DNA of 15,283 bases from the NCBI GenBank assembly GCA_964453205.1, contig CAYVRC010000146.1:1-15283 (forward strand), given 5' to 3'. Made by a program: the position numbers and the translations under genes. Positions 7,959-14,750 of this stretch are shown here, in pieces. Origin of the DNA: Crateriforma sp964453205 (GTDB lineage: Bacteria > Planctomycetota > Planctomycetia > Pirellulales > Pirellulaceae). Under the pieces are notes generated by a model. It searched no databases and was not told the DNA's origin. It was given only the letters and a program-made list of their open reading frames with translations. The first letter of the stretch is position 1; the number at the start of each line of letters is the position of its first letter.

Positions 7959-10387
7959 TGACCAAGGTTTTTCGTATCTCAGGCAACCTGATTTCACTGT
8001 TCATGACTGTCATCGCACCAACGCTTGTCGCATCACGGGGCCAGCGAAACGCGACGGCCCGGCCCGGCTGGGGCGTGACGGCCGCCTTGCTGCTGATCGC
8101 GTCGGGATGGGTTTGCCAAGCCGGCACCGCGCGGGCGCAGCTTGCCAATTACGCGCAGTCCGGGTCGCCGCCGGATCCCGGTCTGGCTTTGCTGCAAGAA
8201 GAACCGCACGACTTGATTTTCTTTACCGAGGAATCCGGCGGCGGCTGGGTCAAGGCACGCTTGTTGGACGTCCCCGATCGCCGTGCCGGCACGAAGCAAA
8301 CCGGGGTCTTGAAGGTCGCGGTCTTGGGGATCGACGATCAGGTCTTTGGTGCCAACTGGTCCGACGTTCGCCGCATCGATTTCTGGGAACAGCGTTTGGA
8401 ACGCGAAGCGAAAGAGCGGATCGCGCGGCGGGATTTTAAGGGGGCTTATCCTTTTTTGTCCGTGTTGATTCGGGATTTCCCCGGACTTCCCAACCTGGAA
8501 ATGATTCGCAGCGACTTTTTGTGGCAAGACGCGATCGATCGCGCCTCGCGGCAAGAATTTCTCCAATCGTTGACCATGTTGGAAGAGCTTCGCGACTACA
8601 ACCCCGACTACGAACCCACCCGGGTGATGCGGGCGATCGACGGTTTGAACGACAAACTGATGCAGCAGTTGGTGCGAGAGCGAAAACTGGACGATGCCCA
8701 AGCGATGTTGTCACGACTGGAGGAAAAGTATCGCGGCGACAATTTGCAGTCGATCGCAAAATGGGACGAAGCGTTCCTGACCTTGGCGAAACGAAAACGA
8801 CAGCAGGCCGTCGAGGCACGGGACCGTGGCGATTATCGCGAAGCCGGAAAGTTGGCGCGAGAATCCGTCGCACTGAAACCTTCGATCGCCGGCGGGAAAG
8901 AACTGGTCCGACAGATTCAACAGATCTATCCGATCGTCACCGTCGGCGTCTTGCAGTCGGCCACGGAATTTGATCCGACCAGCATGTCCAACTGGGCGGC
9001 CCGCCGTTCCGGTCGTCTGCTGTACCGAACCCTGTTCGAAATGAAAGGGGCCGGCCCCGAAGGCGGCGAGTACGATTTCCTGTTCGGCGACACCGAGCAA
9101 CGTGCCGATCGGATGGAATTCGATTTGACCCTGCGACCGGAACAGCTGCGAGAACCCCTGAACCGGATCAAAGGGTTTCAGCTTTACGACAAGATCGCCG
9201 ATCGCGCCCGCCCGCAGAGCGACGAATTTTTTACCGCTTGGGCCGCCGCGATCGAAGCGATGGGCATGGACGGTCCCACGCAGTTGCGTTGCAAACTGCG
9301 ACGGCCTCACATCCTGCCATCGTCGCTGTTGCAATTGCCCGTCGATGGCAGTTGGTTCGGTGACGTGGCCGGTTCACCGACCGGCGACTACCGACGTGCC
9401 GGCGTCAGCGAGGACGAAGTCCAGTACAAGTTGATCGGCCAGCCTCGCATCGAAACTCAGCCACGCGAAATCATCGAAGTCCGTACCGAATCGGCGGCCG
9501 ATGGGGTCGCGGCCTTGTTGGGCGGTGAGATCGACGTCTTGGATCGCTTGTTCCCCTCCGACGCGGCGCGGTTGCGCGACAGTCGCAACATTCGCGTGGC
9601 GGAATACCCCTTGCCGACCGTTCACATGCTGATCCCGTGCAGTGATCATGCTTACCTCGCCGAACAAACCTTTCGCCGCGCGTTGATGTACGGAACCAAT
9701 CGCGAAGACATCTTGAAAGGCGAACTGCTGGAAGGTTTCGATTCTCCCGGGTGTCAGGTGATTTCGGGGCCCTTTCCCGCCGGCAAAGAACGTGACGATC
9801 CGATGGGCTACGCCTATGACCGATCGATCGAACCGAAACGCTATGAACCGTCCCTGGCGCAACTGTTGATCGAACTGAACCGGAATCAAATGAAGGCGTT
9901 CGCCGATCGGGCCGAAGAAGAAATGCCGGCGATGACACCGATCCGGTTGGCGTATCCCGCCGAGAACCTTTCCCGTACCGCTTGCGAAGCGATCAAGTCC
10001 CAGTGGGAATTGCTGGGGCTGGAGGTCGAATTGGTTCGCTTGCCCGTCGGCGAGAGCATTCCCGGCGAAGGTGTCGCCGATTTGTATTATGCCGCGATCG
10101 CGTTGTGGGAACCGATCATCGATGCGAGACGTTTGCTGGGCCCCGACGGCTTGGCCGCCAGCGGCAATCCGTTCATCGGATCGGGGCTGCGGCGGTTGGA
10201 AGAATCGCGGAATTGGAAAGAAGCCCGCGATCGATTGCTGCAACTTCACGACAACGTGCATCGTTTCTTGCCCGTGTTACCGCTCTGGCAATTGATCGAC
10301 TCCTACGCGTACCGACGCGATCTGCGAGGCGTCGGAACCAACATCGTTTCGCTTTATCAAAACGCAGACGATTGGCAGGTGCAATGA
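7955..10387 (+). CDS. Exported SBP_bac_5-like (family 5 extracellular solute-binding) protein with helical-repeat N-terminus
   Basis: An 810-residue protein. A hydrophobic stretch (GVTAALLLIASGWVCQAG) ending in ARA-Q is a signal peptide with an AxA cleavage site near residue 51; the n-region is long, so ATG 8003 is an alternative start. ATG 7955 is preferred because it overlaps the previous stop by 4 bases. Residues ~55-325 are helical with TPR-like pairs (AKERIARRDFKGAYPFL, AVEARDRGDYREAGKLARES). Residues ~326-810 resemble the family 5 ABC solute-binding proteins (DppA/OppA type): the segment FRRALMYGTNREDILKGEL near 573 followed by GPFPAG is characteristic. The N-terminal region is not part of that family, whose members are about 500-550 residues. 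No permease or ATPase gene lies in the window. Peptide or another ligand may be bound; identity is unknown. Confidence 0.8.
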   Translation: MMTKVFRISGNLISLFMTVIAPTLVASRGQRNATARPGWGVTAALLLIASGWVCQAGTARAQLANYAQSGSPPDPGLALLQEEPHDLIFFTEESGGGWVKARLLDVPDRRAGTKQTGVLKVAVLGIDDQVFGANWSDVRRIDFWEQRLEREAKERIARRDFKGAYPFLSVLIRDFPGLPNLEMIRSDFLWQDAIDRASRQEFLQSLTMLEELRDYNPDYEPTRVMRAIDGLNDKLMQQLVRERKLDDAQAMLSRLEEKYRGDNLQSIAKWDEAFLTLAKRKRQQAVEARDRGDYREAGKLARESVALKPSIAGGKELVRQIQQIYPIVTVGVLQSATEFDPTSMSNWAARRSGRLLYRTLFEMKGAGPEGGEYDFLFGDTEQRADRMEFDLTLRPEQLREPLNRIKGFQLYDKIADRARPQSDEFFTAWAAAIEAMGMDGPTQLRCKLRRPHILPSSLLQLPVDGSWFGDVAGSPTGDYRRAGVSEDEVQYKLIGQPRIETQPREIIEVRTESAADGVAALLGGEIDVLDRLFPSDAARLRDSRNIRVAEYPLPTVHMLIPCSDHAYLAEQTFRRALMYGTNREDILKGELLEGFDSPGCQVISGPFPAGKERDDPMGYAYDRSIEPKRYEPSLAQLLIELNRNQMKAFADRAEEEMPAMTPIRLAYPAENLSRTACEAIKSQWELLGLEVELVRLPVGESIPGEGVADLYYAAIALWEPIIDARRLLGPDGLAASGNPFIGSGLRRLEESRNWKEARDRLLQLHDNVHRFLPVLPLWQLIDSYAYRRDLRGVGTNIVSLYQNADDWQVQ

Positions 10388-12153
10388 GATCCGTTTTGGT
10401 GACCGTGTTGATGGTGGCGCTGACCGCCGGCTTGCCGGACCGTCTCGTGGCGCAAGAGTCGCAGGACGTGGCAAGTCCGCGATCCGTGCAGCCTTGGGAC
10501 TATGACCCTTATCGAGTTTTGGTGTGGCTGGTCGCCGATGATCCGGCGCTCCGTGCCGAGACGCTCTGCGATGACGTCCGGGCCTTTCTGAAACGTGACT
10601 TCGACGCCCTCTGGCGAGTCGATTTTGCCGACGCGCCGGCGTCGGTCCGGACGGCCGCCGGACGGACGTTCGAAAAGCTGGATTTCGACACGCTGGCGGC
10701 TTCCGACCCGGTCGTCGCGGTCAAGCGAAACCATCCCGAAGCGATTCGGCTGCGTTTCGCCAGCGATCTGCCGAAGTACCTGCAAACGATTCATGTCAAT
10801 CAAAGCCGTCTGGACGACGTCCGCCGGCGGGGCAGGGCGGTGGGCGACGAAACCTTGGCAGGGTTGGTCGACAAGTTCTCGGTCGTCGACGGCGACGCAC
10901 GAGCCTTGGTGGATCGGTGGCGGCAAAGCGACACCGAAGCGGTGTTGTTGACCCGAGGAATGGCGGCCACGTTGACCGATCCGGAGGCCAAGATGATCTC
11001 TCCGCCGATCAGCGACTTGGTCATCGAAGCGATCCGAGACTACGACAAGATCCAGATCGTCCGAATCGAAACGGCGTCCGGTCAGGGGAAAGTCAGCGCG
11101 GTCGAATTCGACACCTTGATGCGATACTTCGGGACGCCCGCGACCGTATCGTTCCTCCGCCGCGACGACTTGCCGGTGGCGATCGGTGAATGCTTGACCG
11201 AGGCCTTCGCGCCGGTCGTCCGCTTGGACGAAGCGGGCACCAAGACGACCAGCGGTTTGGTCCGCGGCGGTGGCTTGATCGTCGACGAAGATTCGCCGGC
11301 ACGAATCCGTGTCGGCGATGTGCTCAGGCCGATGATCCGAAAGAACGATCGCAACGGCCGACCGATCCAAATCGGACCGGTCGATTGGGCGACCTTGCTG
11401 GTTCAACAGGCGGACGCGAGGAAGGTCAAAGCGGAGATCCACGCCGGCAAAAGGGGCGGATTGAAAGTCCGCATGAACAACCGCACCTTTCGGACGGCTT
11501 TGAAAATACGCCGGCCCCACGAAGCGACTCTGTTGCGGCTGCACGCCAAGGGCGACGAAGATCAGCCCTTGGTGGGTTACGAAATTCATGAGCGTCAGTT
11601 GGACTCGAAGCACATGGATTTCGTCGGGCGGACGGACTGGAACGGACGTTTGACGATCGAAAAGAATGATCAGCCGATGCGTCTGTTTTACGTCCAGAAC
11701 GGCGGCGCGGTGTTGGCGAAGCTGCCGATGGTGCCCGGCGGGTCGCGGTCCGAATCGGCCGGCTTGATCGGCGACGACTTGCGTCTCCAAGCCGAAGCCT
11801 ATGTCCGCGGCGTCCAAAACGCGATCGTCGACTTGGTGGCGATCCGCGAACTCTTTGCCGCCAGGATTCGGCTGCGGCTGAAACAGGGCGAGGTGGACAA
11901 AGCCAGAGACCTTTTGCAGCAGCTTCAAAAACAACCGACCAACCAAACGATCGCCGACGCGTTGAGCAACAAGCAAGACGAATTCGTCAAAGCGATCGGA
12001 CGCAACGCGAATCAGCGACGCAAGGTGGACGAACTGTTCGCGACGACCCGCGAAACGCTGGTCAAGTTCATCAACGGCCGAATGATTTCCGAGCTGGAAA
12101 TCGAAGTCGTCAATGCCGGTGAAGGCGAATCGCCGGACAATTCGGCCGAATGA
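10384..12153 (+). CDS. Exported protein of unknown function, last gene of the ExbB/ExbD operon
   Basis: A 589-residue protein that I do not recognise. The start ATG 10384 overlaps the stop of the solute-binding gene (ATGA), and the first 23 residues are a clear signal peptide (RSVLVTVLMVALTAGL, cleavage near LVA-QE), so the mature protein is periplasmic or outer-membrane associated. After it comes WDYDPYRVLVWLV, then a mixed, charged alpha/beta region to about 380. Residues ~383-454 (around FVGRTDWNGRLTI) resemble a small beta-sandwich of the carboxypeptidase-regulatory type, a weak impression. Residues ~478-575 are helical, with a TPR-like KQGEVDKARDLLQQLQKQ. No cysteine-rich motif, catalytic triad or lipobox is evident. 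Co-translation with the solute-binding protein suggests the two act together. The frame is open well upstream (to 9982) but that part overlaps the previous gene and lacks an export signal. Confidence 0.8.
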   Translation: MRSVLVTVLMVALTAGLPDRLVAQESQDVASPRSVQPWDYDPYRVLVWLVADDPALRAETLCDDVRAFLKRDFDALWRVDFADAPASVRTAAGRTFEKLDFDTLAASDPVVAVKRNHPEAIRLRFASDLPKYLQTIHVNQSRLDDVRRRGRAVGDETLAGLVDKFSVVDGDARALVDRWRQSDTEAVLLTRGMAATLTDPEAKMISPPISDLVIEAIRDYDKIQIVRIETASGQGKVSAVEFDTLMRYFGTPATVSFLRRDDLPVAIGECLTEAFAPVVRLDEAGTKTTSGLVRGGGLIVDEDSPARIRVGDVLRPMIRKNDRNGRPIQIGPVDWATLLVQQADARKVKAEIHAGKRGGLKVRMNNRTFRTALKIRRPHEATLLRLHAKGDEDQPLVGYEIHERQLDSKHMDFVGRTDWNGRLTIEKNDQPMRLFYVQNGGAVLAKLPMVPGGSRSESAGLIGDDLRLQAEAYVRGVQNAIVDLVAIRELFAARIRLRLKQGEVDKARDLLQQLQKQPTNQTIADALSNKQDEFVKAIGRNANQRRKVDELFATTRETLVKFINGRMISELEIEVVNAGEGESPDNSAE

Positions 12154-12172
12154 TCCGCGAAGCGTCGTCCAG

Positions 12173-12186
12173 CGGAGTTCACTCCG
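12173..12186 (+). terminator. Short hairpin downstream of the + strand operon, possible weak terminator
   Basis: CGGAG/TTCA/CTCCG forms a 5-bp stem with a 4-base loop, followed by TTTCC, beginning 20 bases after the stop of the last + strand gene. The stem is short and the T run poor, so termination here alone would be weak; it may work together with the larger palindrome 46 bases further on. Confidence 0.3.
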
Positions 12187-12231
12187 TTTCCGATCATGAG
12201 CGTTTGACTGAGGAACGAGCGACAAGCAAAA

Positions 12232-12287
12232 GTAGGATGGGCACTCCTGCCCGTCCGCTGCATCTCGGGCAAGAGTGCCCAAGCTAC
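12232..12287. repeat. 56-bp imperfect palindrome between convergent genes, probable dispersed repeat
   Basis: The left arm 12238-12253 (TGGGCACTCCTGCCCG) pairs with the right arm 12266-12281 (CGGGCAAGAGTGCCCA) at 15 of 16 positions around a 12-base loop. Beyond a 2-base mismatch the arms continue with GTAG (12232-12235) and CTAC (12284-12287). It lies between the ends of two converging transcription units, 8 bases from the stop codon of the - strand gene, so it could be a bidirectional terminator or mRNA-stabilising hairpin. From memory, close relatives of this palindrome recur across Rhodopirellula-type genomes; only one copy is in this window, so the repeat status is not shown here. Confidence 0.7.
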
Positions 12288-12294
12288 CGTGTGG

Positions 12295-12603
12295 TTACTT
12301 CCGCCAGTCGGGGCGTTTCTTGCGAGCCTTCGGGTGGTGTTTGATGATCAAGTGCGGCGCGTCGCGTCCGGACAACTTGCGTCCCAGCGGGCGGCCCGTC
12401 GGACGGACGACCTTGGCGCGAAGCTGATTCTTTTCGCGGTAATGATCGTCGTCGATTTCGAATTCGACGGCCATCTTTTCCTGCGGGACTTGGTTGTGTG
12501 GCGATTGCCAACTCATGCGGTGAAAGAAAACGTCGTCGCGAATGTAGCGAATCTGGCCGACTCGCTTCCGCTGGATCGGAAAGGGCTTGGAAGTCGAGGT
12601 CAT
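12295..12603 (-). CDS. Small basic protein with divergent cold-shock-like (OB-fold) domain
   Basis: A 102-residue protein. Residues ~12-70 follow the cold-shock-domain pattern: KRVGQIRYI for the first strands, DVFFHRMSW (24-32) matching the RNP2-like VFVH motif, KMAVEFEIDDD (43-53) matching the 'G..VeFev.d' strand, and RAKVVRP (62-68) as the last strand. The usual RNP1 segment KGFGFI is shortened to IRYIRDD, so nucleic-acid contacts may differ. A basic C-terminal tail follows (KHHPKARKKRPDWRK), fitting RNA or DNA binding. The frame opens further to a TTG at 12615, but ATG 12603 is the more normal start; no strong Shine-Dalgarno is seen. It lies 30 bp downstream of the C-terminal remnant of the DUF1559 gene and faces the + strand operon. 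Domain assignment is by pattern and moderately sure. Confidence 0.65.
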   Translation of the reverse strand: MTSTSKPFPIQRKRVGQIRYIRDDVFFHRMSWQSPHNQVPQEKMAVEFEIDDDHYREKNQLRAKVVRPTGRPLGRKLSGRDAPHLIIKHHPKARKKRPDWRK

Positions 12604-12633
12604 GGAAGCTCGCAAAGCCTCGTCGGACGGACG

Positions 12634-12744
12634 TCATTGGGGGCGGAGCATTTCCAGCAACAATTGAGGGTCGATCGACCGGTTGTTTGCTTCGACGCGG
12701 CCGTCAGCGTATCCGAAGTAGGCTAGCGCCGCGTGTGGCGAACC
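12634..12744 (-). pseudogene. Stranded C-terminal segment of the DUF1559 protein, after an in-frame TGA
   Basis: Directly past the TGA at 12745-12747, with no change of frame, 36 further sense codons read GSPHAALAYFGYADGRVE and then NNRSIDPQLLLEMLRPQ before a TGA at 12634-12636. HAALAYFGYADG is exactly the H-X9-DG motif that closes DUF1559 proteins, and family members commonly have Trp immediately before Gly-Ser/Gly-Pro-His. A single TGG-to-TGA change therefore explains the break. With Trp restored the protein would be 294 residues, a normal length. The segment has no start of its own. A nonsense mutation, a sequencing error or stop readthrough are the options; a real mutation or an error is more likely than readthrough. 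Confidence 0.75.
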
Positions 12745-13518
12745 TCAATTGTCCTCGTAGCGAATCGCTAATCCATCGGTCTGGATAGTCGATCCACCCC
12801 TCGCCGTTCCCTGGCTGCCTCCAACATAGACCGGTTCATCCCACCACCAACTCGTTTCGGTTTGGACGGTCGGGTCGAAGGCTTTCTCACCCAGCAATAT
12901 CGTTTGACTCAGGCCACGTTTCAACTCTCGAACCCTCGGGGATGCGGGGCGGTTGATGATGAATCGCGCGTTGGCGGCAAAATCAGTCTTCGCCATGGCG
13001 TGTCCACCCGATTCATACCGGCCGAACGAATCCGTCTCGGGAGCCAGGGCAGCAGCCCGACTGCGAGACGCACACCGAAAGATAGGAAGATCAGCCACGA
13101 AAAAGTTTTCAGTGTCGAATGCATCGAGCTCCACATAGCTGAAAAGCGAGTAACCCCATGATCCGGTTTGGTCACGCGGGTGGGCGCGGGACGATCCTAC
13201 TCCCCATGGACGTGTCACTCCGACAAGAAAATCCGTCGTTGATGGGACAACCCAGTGGCCGTCAACGCCGCGGAGTCGATTGCCTTCCATGTATCCCCCG
13301 TTGTTCGGAAACTGTTTCGAGGCAAGCTCGAATTGGGCCATGGCCAACGTCAACTGACGCAACCGGTTTTGACATTGGGTTCGTCGGGACGCTTCTCGGG
13401 CGGATTGAACGGCAGGCAATAAGACGGCCACCAACAACGCGCTGATCGACAACACAACCAACACCTCGATCAGCGTCATCGCGTAGCGGCGATTTTTCTT
13501 GGTTCGACGACTGGGCAT
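12745..13518 (-). CDS. DUF1559 pseudopilin-type (type II secretion/prepilin-like) protein, cut short by premature TGA
   Basis: The translatable part is 257 residues. The N-terminus is a type IV prepilin/pseudopilin leader: a basic stretch (RRTKKNRRYA), then MTLIEVLVVLSISALLVAVL with Glu at +5 of the processed protein. Ala replaces the usual Gly before the cleavage site. LLPAVQSAREASRRTQCQN after it is the classic DUF1559 continuation, and TDFAANARF and LSQTILLGEKA are internal landmarks of the family. Such proteins are abundant in planctomycetes, are presumably processed by a prepilin peptidase, and mostly lack a known role. The ATG at 13518 has GGAG 6 bases upstream. The frame ends at a TGA exactly where Trp is expected, and the missing H-X9-DG end continues in frame downstream (separate entry). 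The product is therefore probably truncated and may be non-functional. Confidence 0.88.
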   Translation of the reverse strand: MPSRRTKKNRRYAMTLIEVLVVLSISALLVAVLLPAVQSAREASRRTQCQNRLRQLTLAMAQFELASKQFPNNGGYMEGNRLRGVDGHWVVPSTTDFLVGVTRPWGVGSSRAHPRDQTGSWGYSLFSYVELDAFDTENFFVADLPIFRCASRSRAAALAPETDSFGRYESGGHAMAKTDFAANARFIINRPASPRVRELKRGLSQTILLGEKAFDPTVQTETSWWWDEPVYVGGSQGTARGGSTIQTDGLAIRYEDN

Positions 13519-13524
13519 CTTCTT

Positions 13525-13528
13525 CTCC
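13525..13528 (-). promoter_or_regulatory. Ribosome binding site of the DUF1559 gene
   Basis: Read on the - strand, GGAG followed by AAGAAG precedes the ATG at 13518 (spacing 6). This supports that start and shows the gene keeps good translation signals despite its premature stop. Confidence 0.65.
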
Positions 13529-13573
13529 GGCGGTTAAGCATCGTGAATGCGACAACGCAGCTTTGGAAACGAT

Positions 13574-14272
13574 TCATCCAGCCCAGCGGCAGCAAATGAC
13601 TCGGCGAACCACGTGGAATCCGTCGGCCCAACGCAGTTTCTTGCCTTCGGCCTGACATCGTGGAGAGTATCCGATCGACACTTGACGAATGTGGCATCCG
13701 GATCGAAGTAACTGACAGGTGATTTCGACACAGCCATCAAACCGGTTTGATTTCATATTCATTCGTCGCAACCGTTCGGTCTGAATCAATTTGAAACATG
13801 TGGCGTGATCACGAACGAACTGGCCAAATAAACACCAGGTCAGCACATCGATCGACAGAACCCCCATCGCCATCGGCCATCGGCTCAAACGCGACCACGG
13901 ACCTTGACGAACTCCGTAGATCGCTTTGTCCCCCGGGCGAATCGCAGACACCAGCCGCAACAGATCCGCAGACTGATACTCGAGGTCCGCGTCGGGAACG
14001 ACAAACCACTGACCGGTCGCCACCTCCAAGCCACGCCGAACCGCCGAAGTTTTTCCGAAGTTCCTTGGCTGAACAATGACACGGTCGCCAGTGCCCGCGA
14101 CCGCGCGGACAATATCCAAACTCCCGTCGGTCGATCCGTCATCAACGATCACAACCTGGACGAGACAGTCCCGTCGCAGTTTCTCGACGACTTCTGCCAA
14201 ACCTCTCAGAGACCTCTCGACACAGTCGCGCTCATTGAACACCGGTACAACAATGGTCAAGGATTCGACCAT
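13574..14272 (-). CDS. GT2-family glycosyltransferase (dolichyl-phosphate-mannose-synthase-like)
   Basis: A 232-residue GT-A fold transferase. Visible motifs: IVVPVFNE (7-14) at the nucleotide-sugar site, IVDDGSTDGS (42-51), NFGKTSAVRRGLE (71-83), and PDADLEY (93-99) supplying the DxD-type metal site. Near the C-terminus YSPRCQAEGKKLRWADG (202-218) matches the 'YhPR..EGKKI.w.DG' ending of polyprenyl-phosphate sugar transferases such as DPM1/GtrB-like proteins. No membrane helices follow, so it is a cytoplasmic, membrane-peripheral enzyme, probably moving a sugar from a nucleotide donor to a lipid carrier; donor and acceptor are unknown. ATG 14272 comes one base after the stop of the MauE-like gene, so I prefer it to the in-frame start at 14341, which would overlap that gene by 68 bases. 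The next gene downstream is the DUF1559 pseudopilin, 55 bp away. Confidence 0.88.
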   Translation of the reverse strand: MVESLTIVVPVFNERDCVERSLRGLAEVVEKLRRDCLVQVVIVDDGSTDGSLDIVRAVAGTGDRVIVQPRNFGKTSAVRRGLEVATGQWFVVPDADLEYQSADLLRLVSAIRPGDKAIYGVRQGPWSRLSRWPMAMGVLSIDVLTWCLFGQFVRDHATCFKLIQTERLRRMNMKSNRFDGCVEITCQLLRSGCHIRQVSIGYSPRCQAEGKKLRWADGFHVVRRVICCRWAG

Positions 14273-14273
14273 G

Positions 14274-14750
14274 TCAACGTGATGCCGTTTCTTGAGGGAC
14301 TTCGACGTCTCGAGTCCACCCAGTCGCCACGCATCCGACAAACATCAACAGCGGTAAACCCATGGACTTCAGGGAGATCGGCTCCTCAGAGAAACCGAAG
14401 CAGCCACAACCGAACTCGGCACCACGCCACCATGCGATGGCCTGCGCGGCCACAAAGATCGTGCATACCAGAGCGAGGCAGTTCAGGCATAGTGCCACAC
14501 GCGGTCCGAACAGGACACCGACCGCCAAGAAAACGAGCAACGCGGGCAACCCGAGCGCCACGCCTCCGACCAAGATTTCCGGAACGATTTCGTAGTTGCG
14601 AACGGTCGATGCGAACAAGATCGGGTTGGCCAAATGGAGGTATCCGCTGTAGAGGAACACCGCACCGATCACGCATTCGGTTGCTCGCAAGCCGGGACGA
14701 ACCAGCCTACGAACCGTCGTCGGCGGTATCAAAGCGTTGTCGGAACTCAT
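14274..14750 (-). CDS. MauE/DoxX-like redox-associated membrane protein
   Basis: A 158-residue membrane protein with about four hydrophobic helices (roughly 24-42, 59-81, 85-108, 128-146). The first carries a DoxX/MauE-like pattern (AVFLYSGYLHLANP), and CGCFG (115-119) before the last helix is the cysteine motif typical of MauE-type proteins. MauE is needed for maturation of disulfide-rich methylamine dehydrogenase; in other genomes its relatives sit beside thiol-redox proteins, so a role in passing electrons to periplasmic thiols is plausible but inferred. ATG 14750 is chosen over 14810 because a very strong GAGGAGGG lies 5 bases upstream. This start lies inside the rhodanese gene (44-base overlap), and the stop is one base before the glycosyltransferase ATG, so all three are probably co-transcribed. 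Confidence 0.82.
   Translation of the reverse strand: MSSDNALIPPTTVRRLVRPGLRATECVIGAVFLYSGYLHLANPILFASTVRNYEIVPEILVGGVALGLPALLVFLAVGVLFGPRVALCLNCLALVCTIFVAAQAIAWWRGAEFGCGCFGFSEEPISLKSMGLPLLMFVGCVATGWTRDVEVPQETASR

Noticed and set aside
10357..12282. Long open frame on the - strand (641 codons) opposite the last operon gene
   Set aside because: It is antisense to a gene with a signal peptide and coupled start, is rich in Arg/Gln/Asp/Phe typical of shadow translation in G+C-rich DNA, and its beginning reads through the intergenic palindrome.
12289..12726. + strand open frame of 145 codons in the convergent region
   Set aside because: Antisense to the cold-shock-like gene and to the DUF1559 C-terminal segment, both of which have family motifs on the - strand.
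12745..12747. TGA read as selenocysteine or as Trp by a changed genetic code
   Set aside because: The family has Trp, not Cys, at this site, no selenocysteine insertion structure was noticed, and other genes here use TGA as a normal stop.
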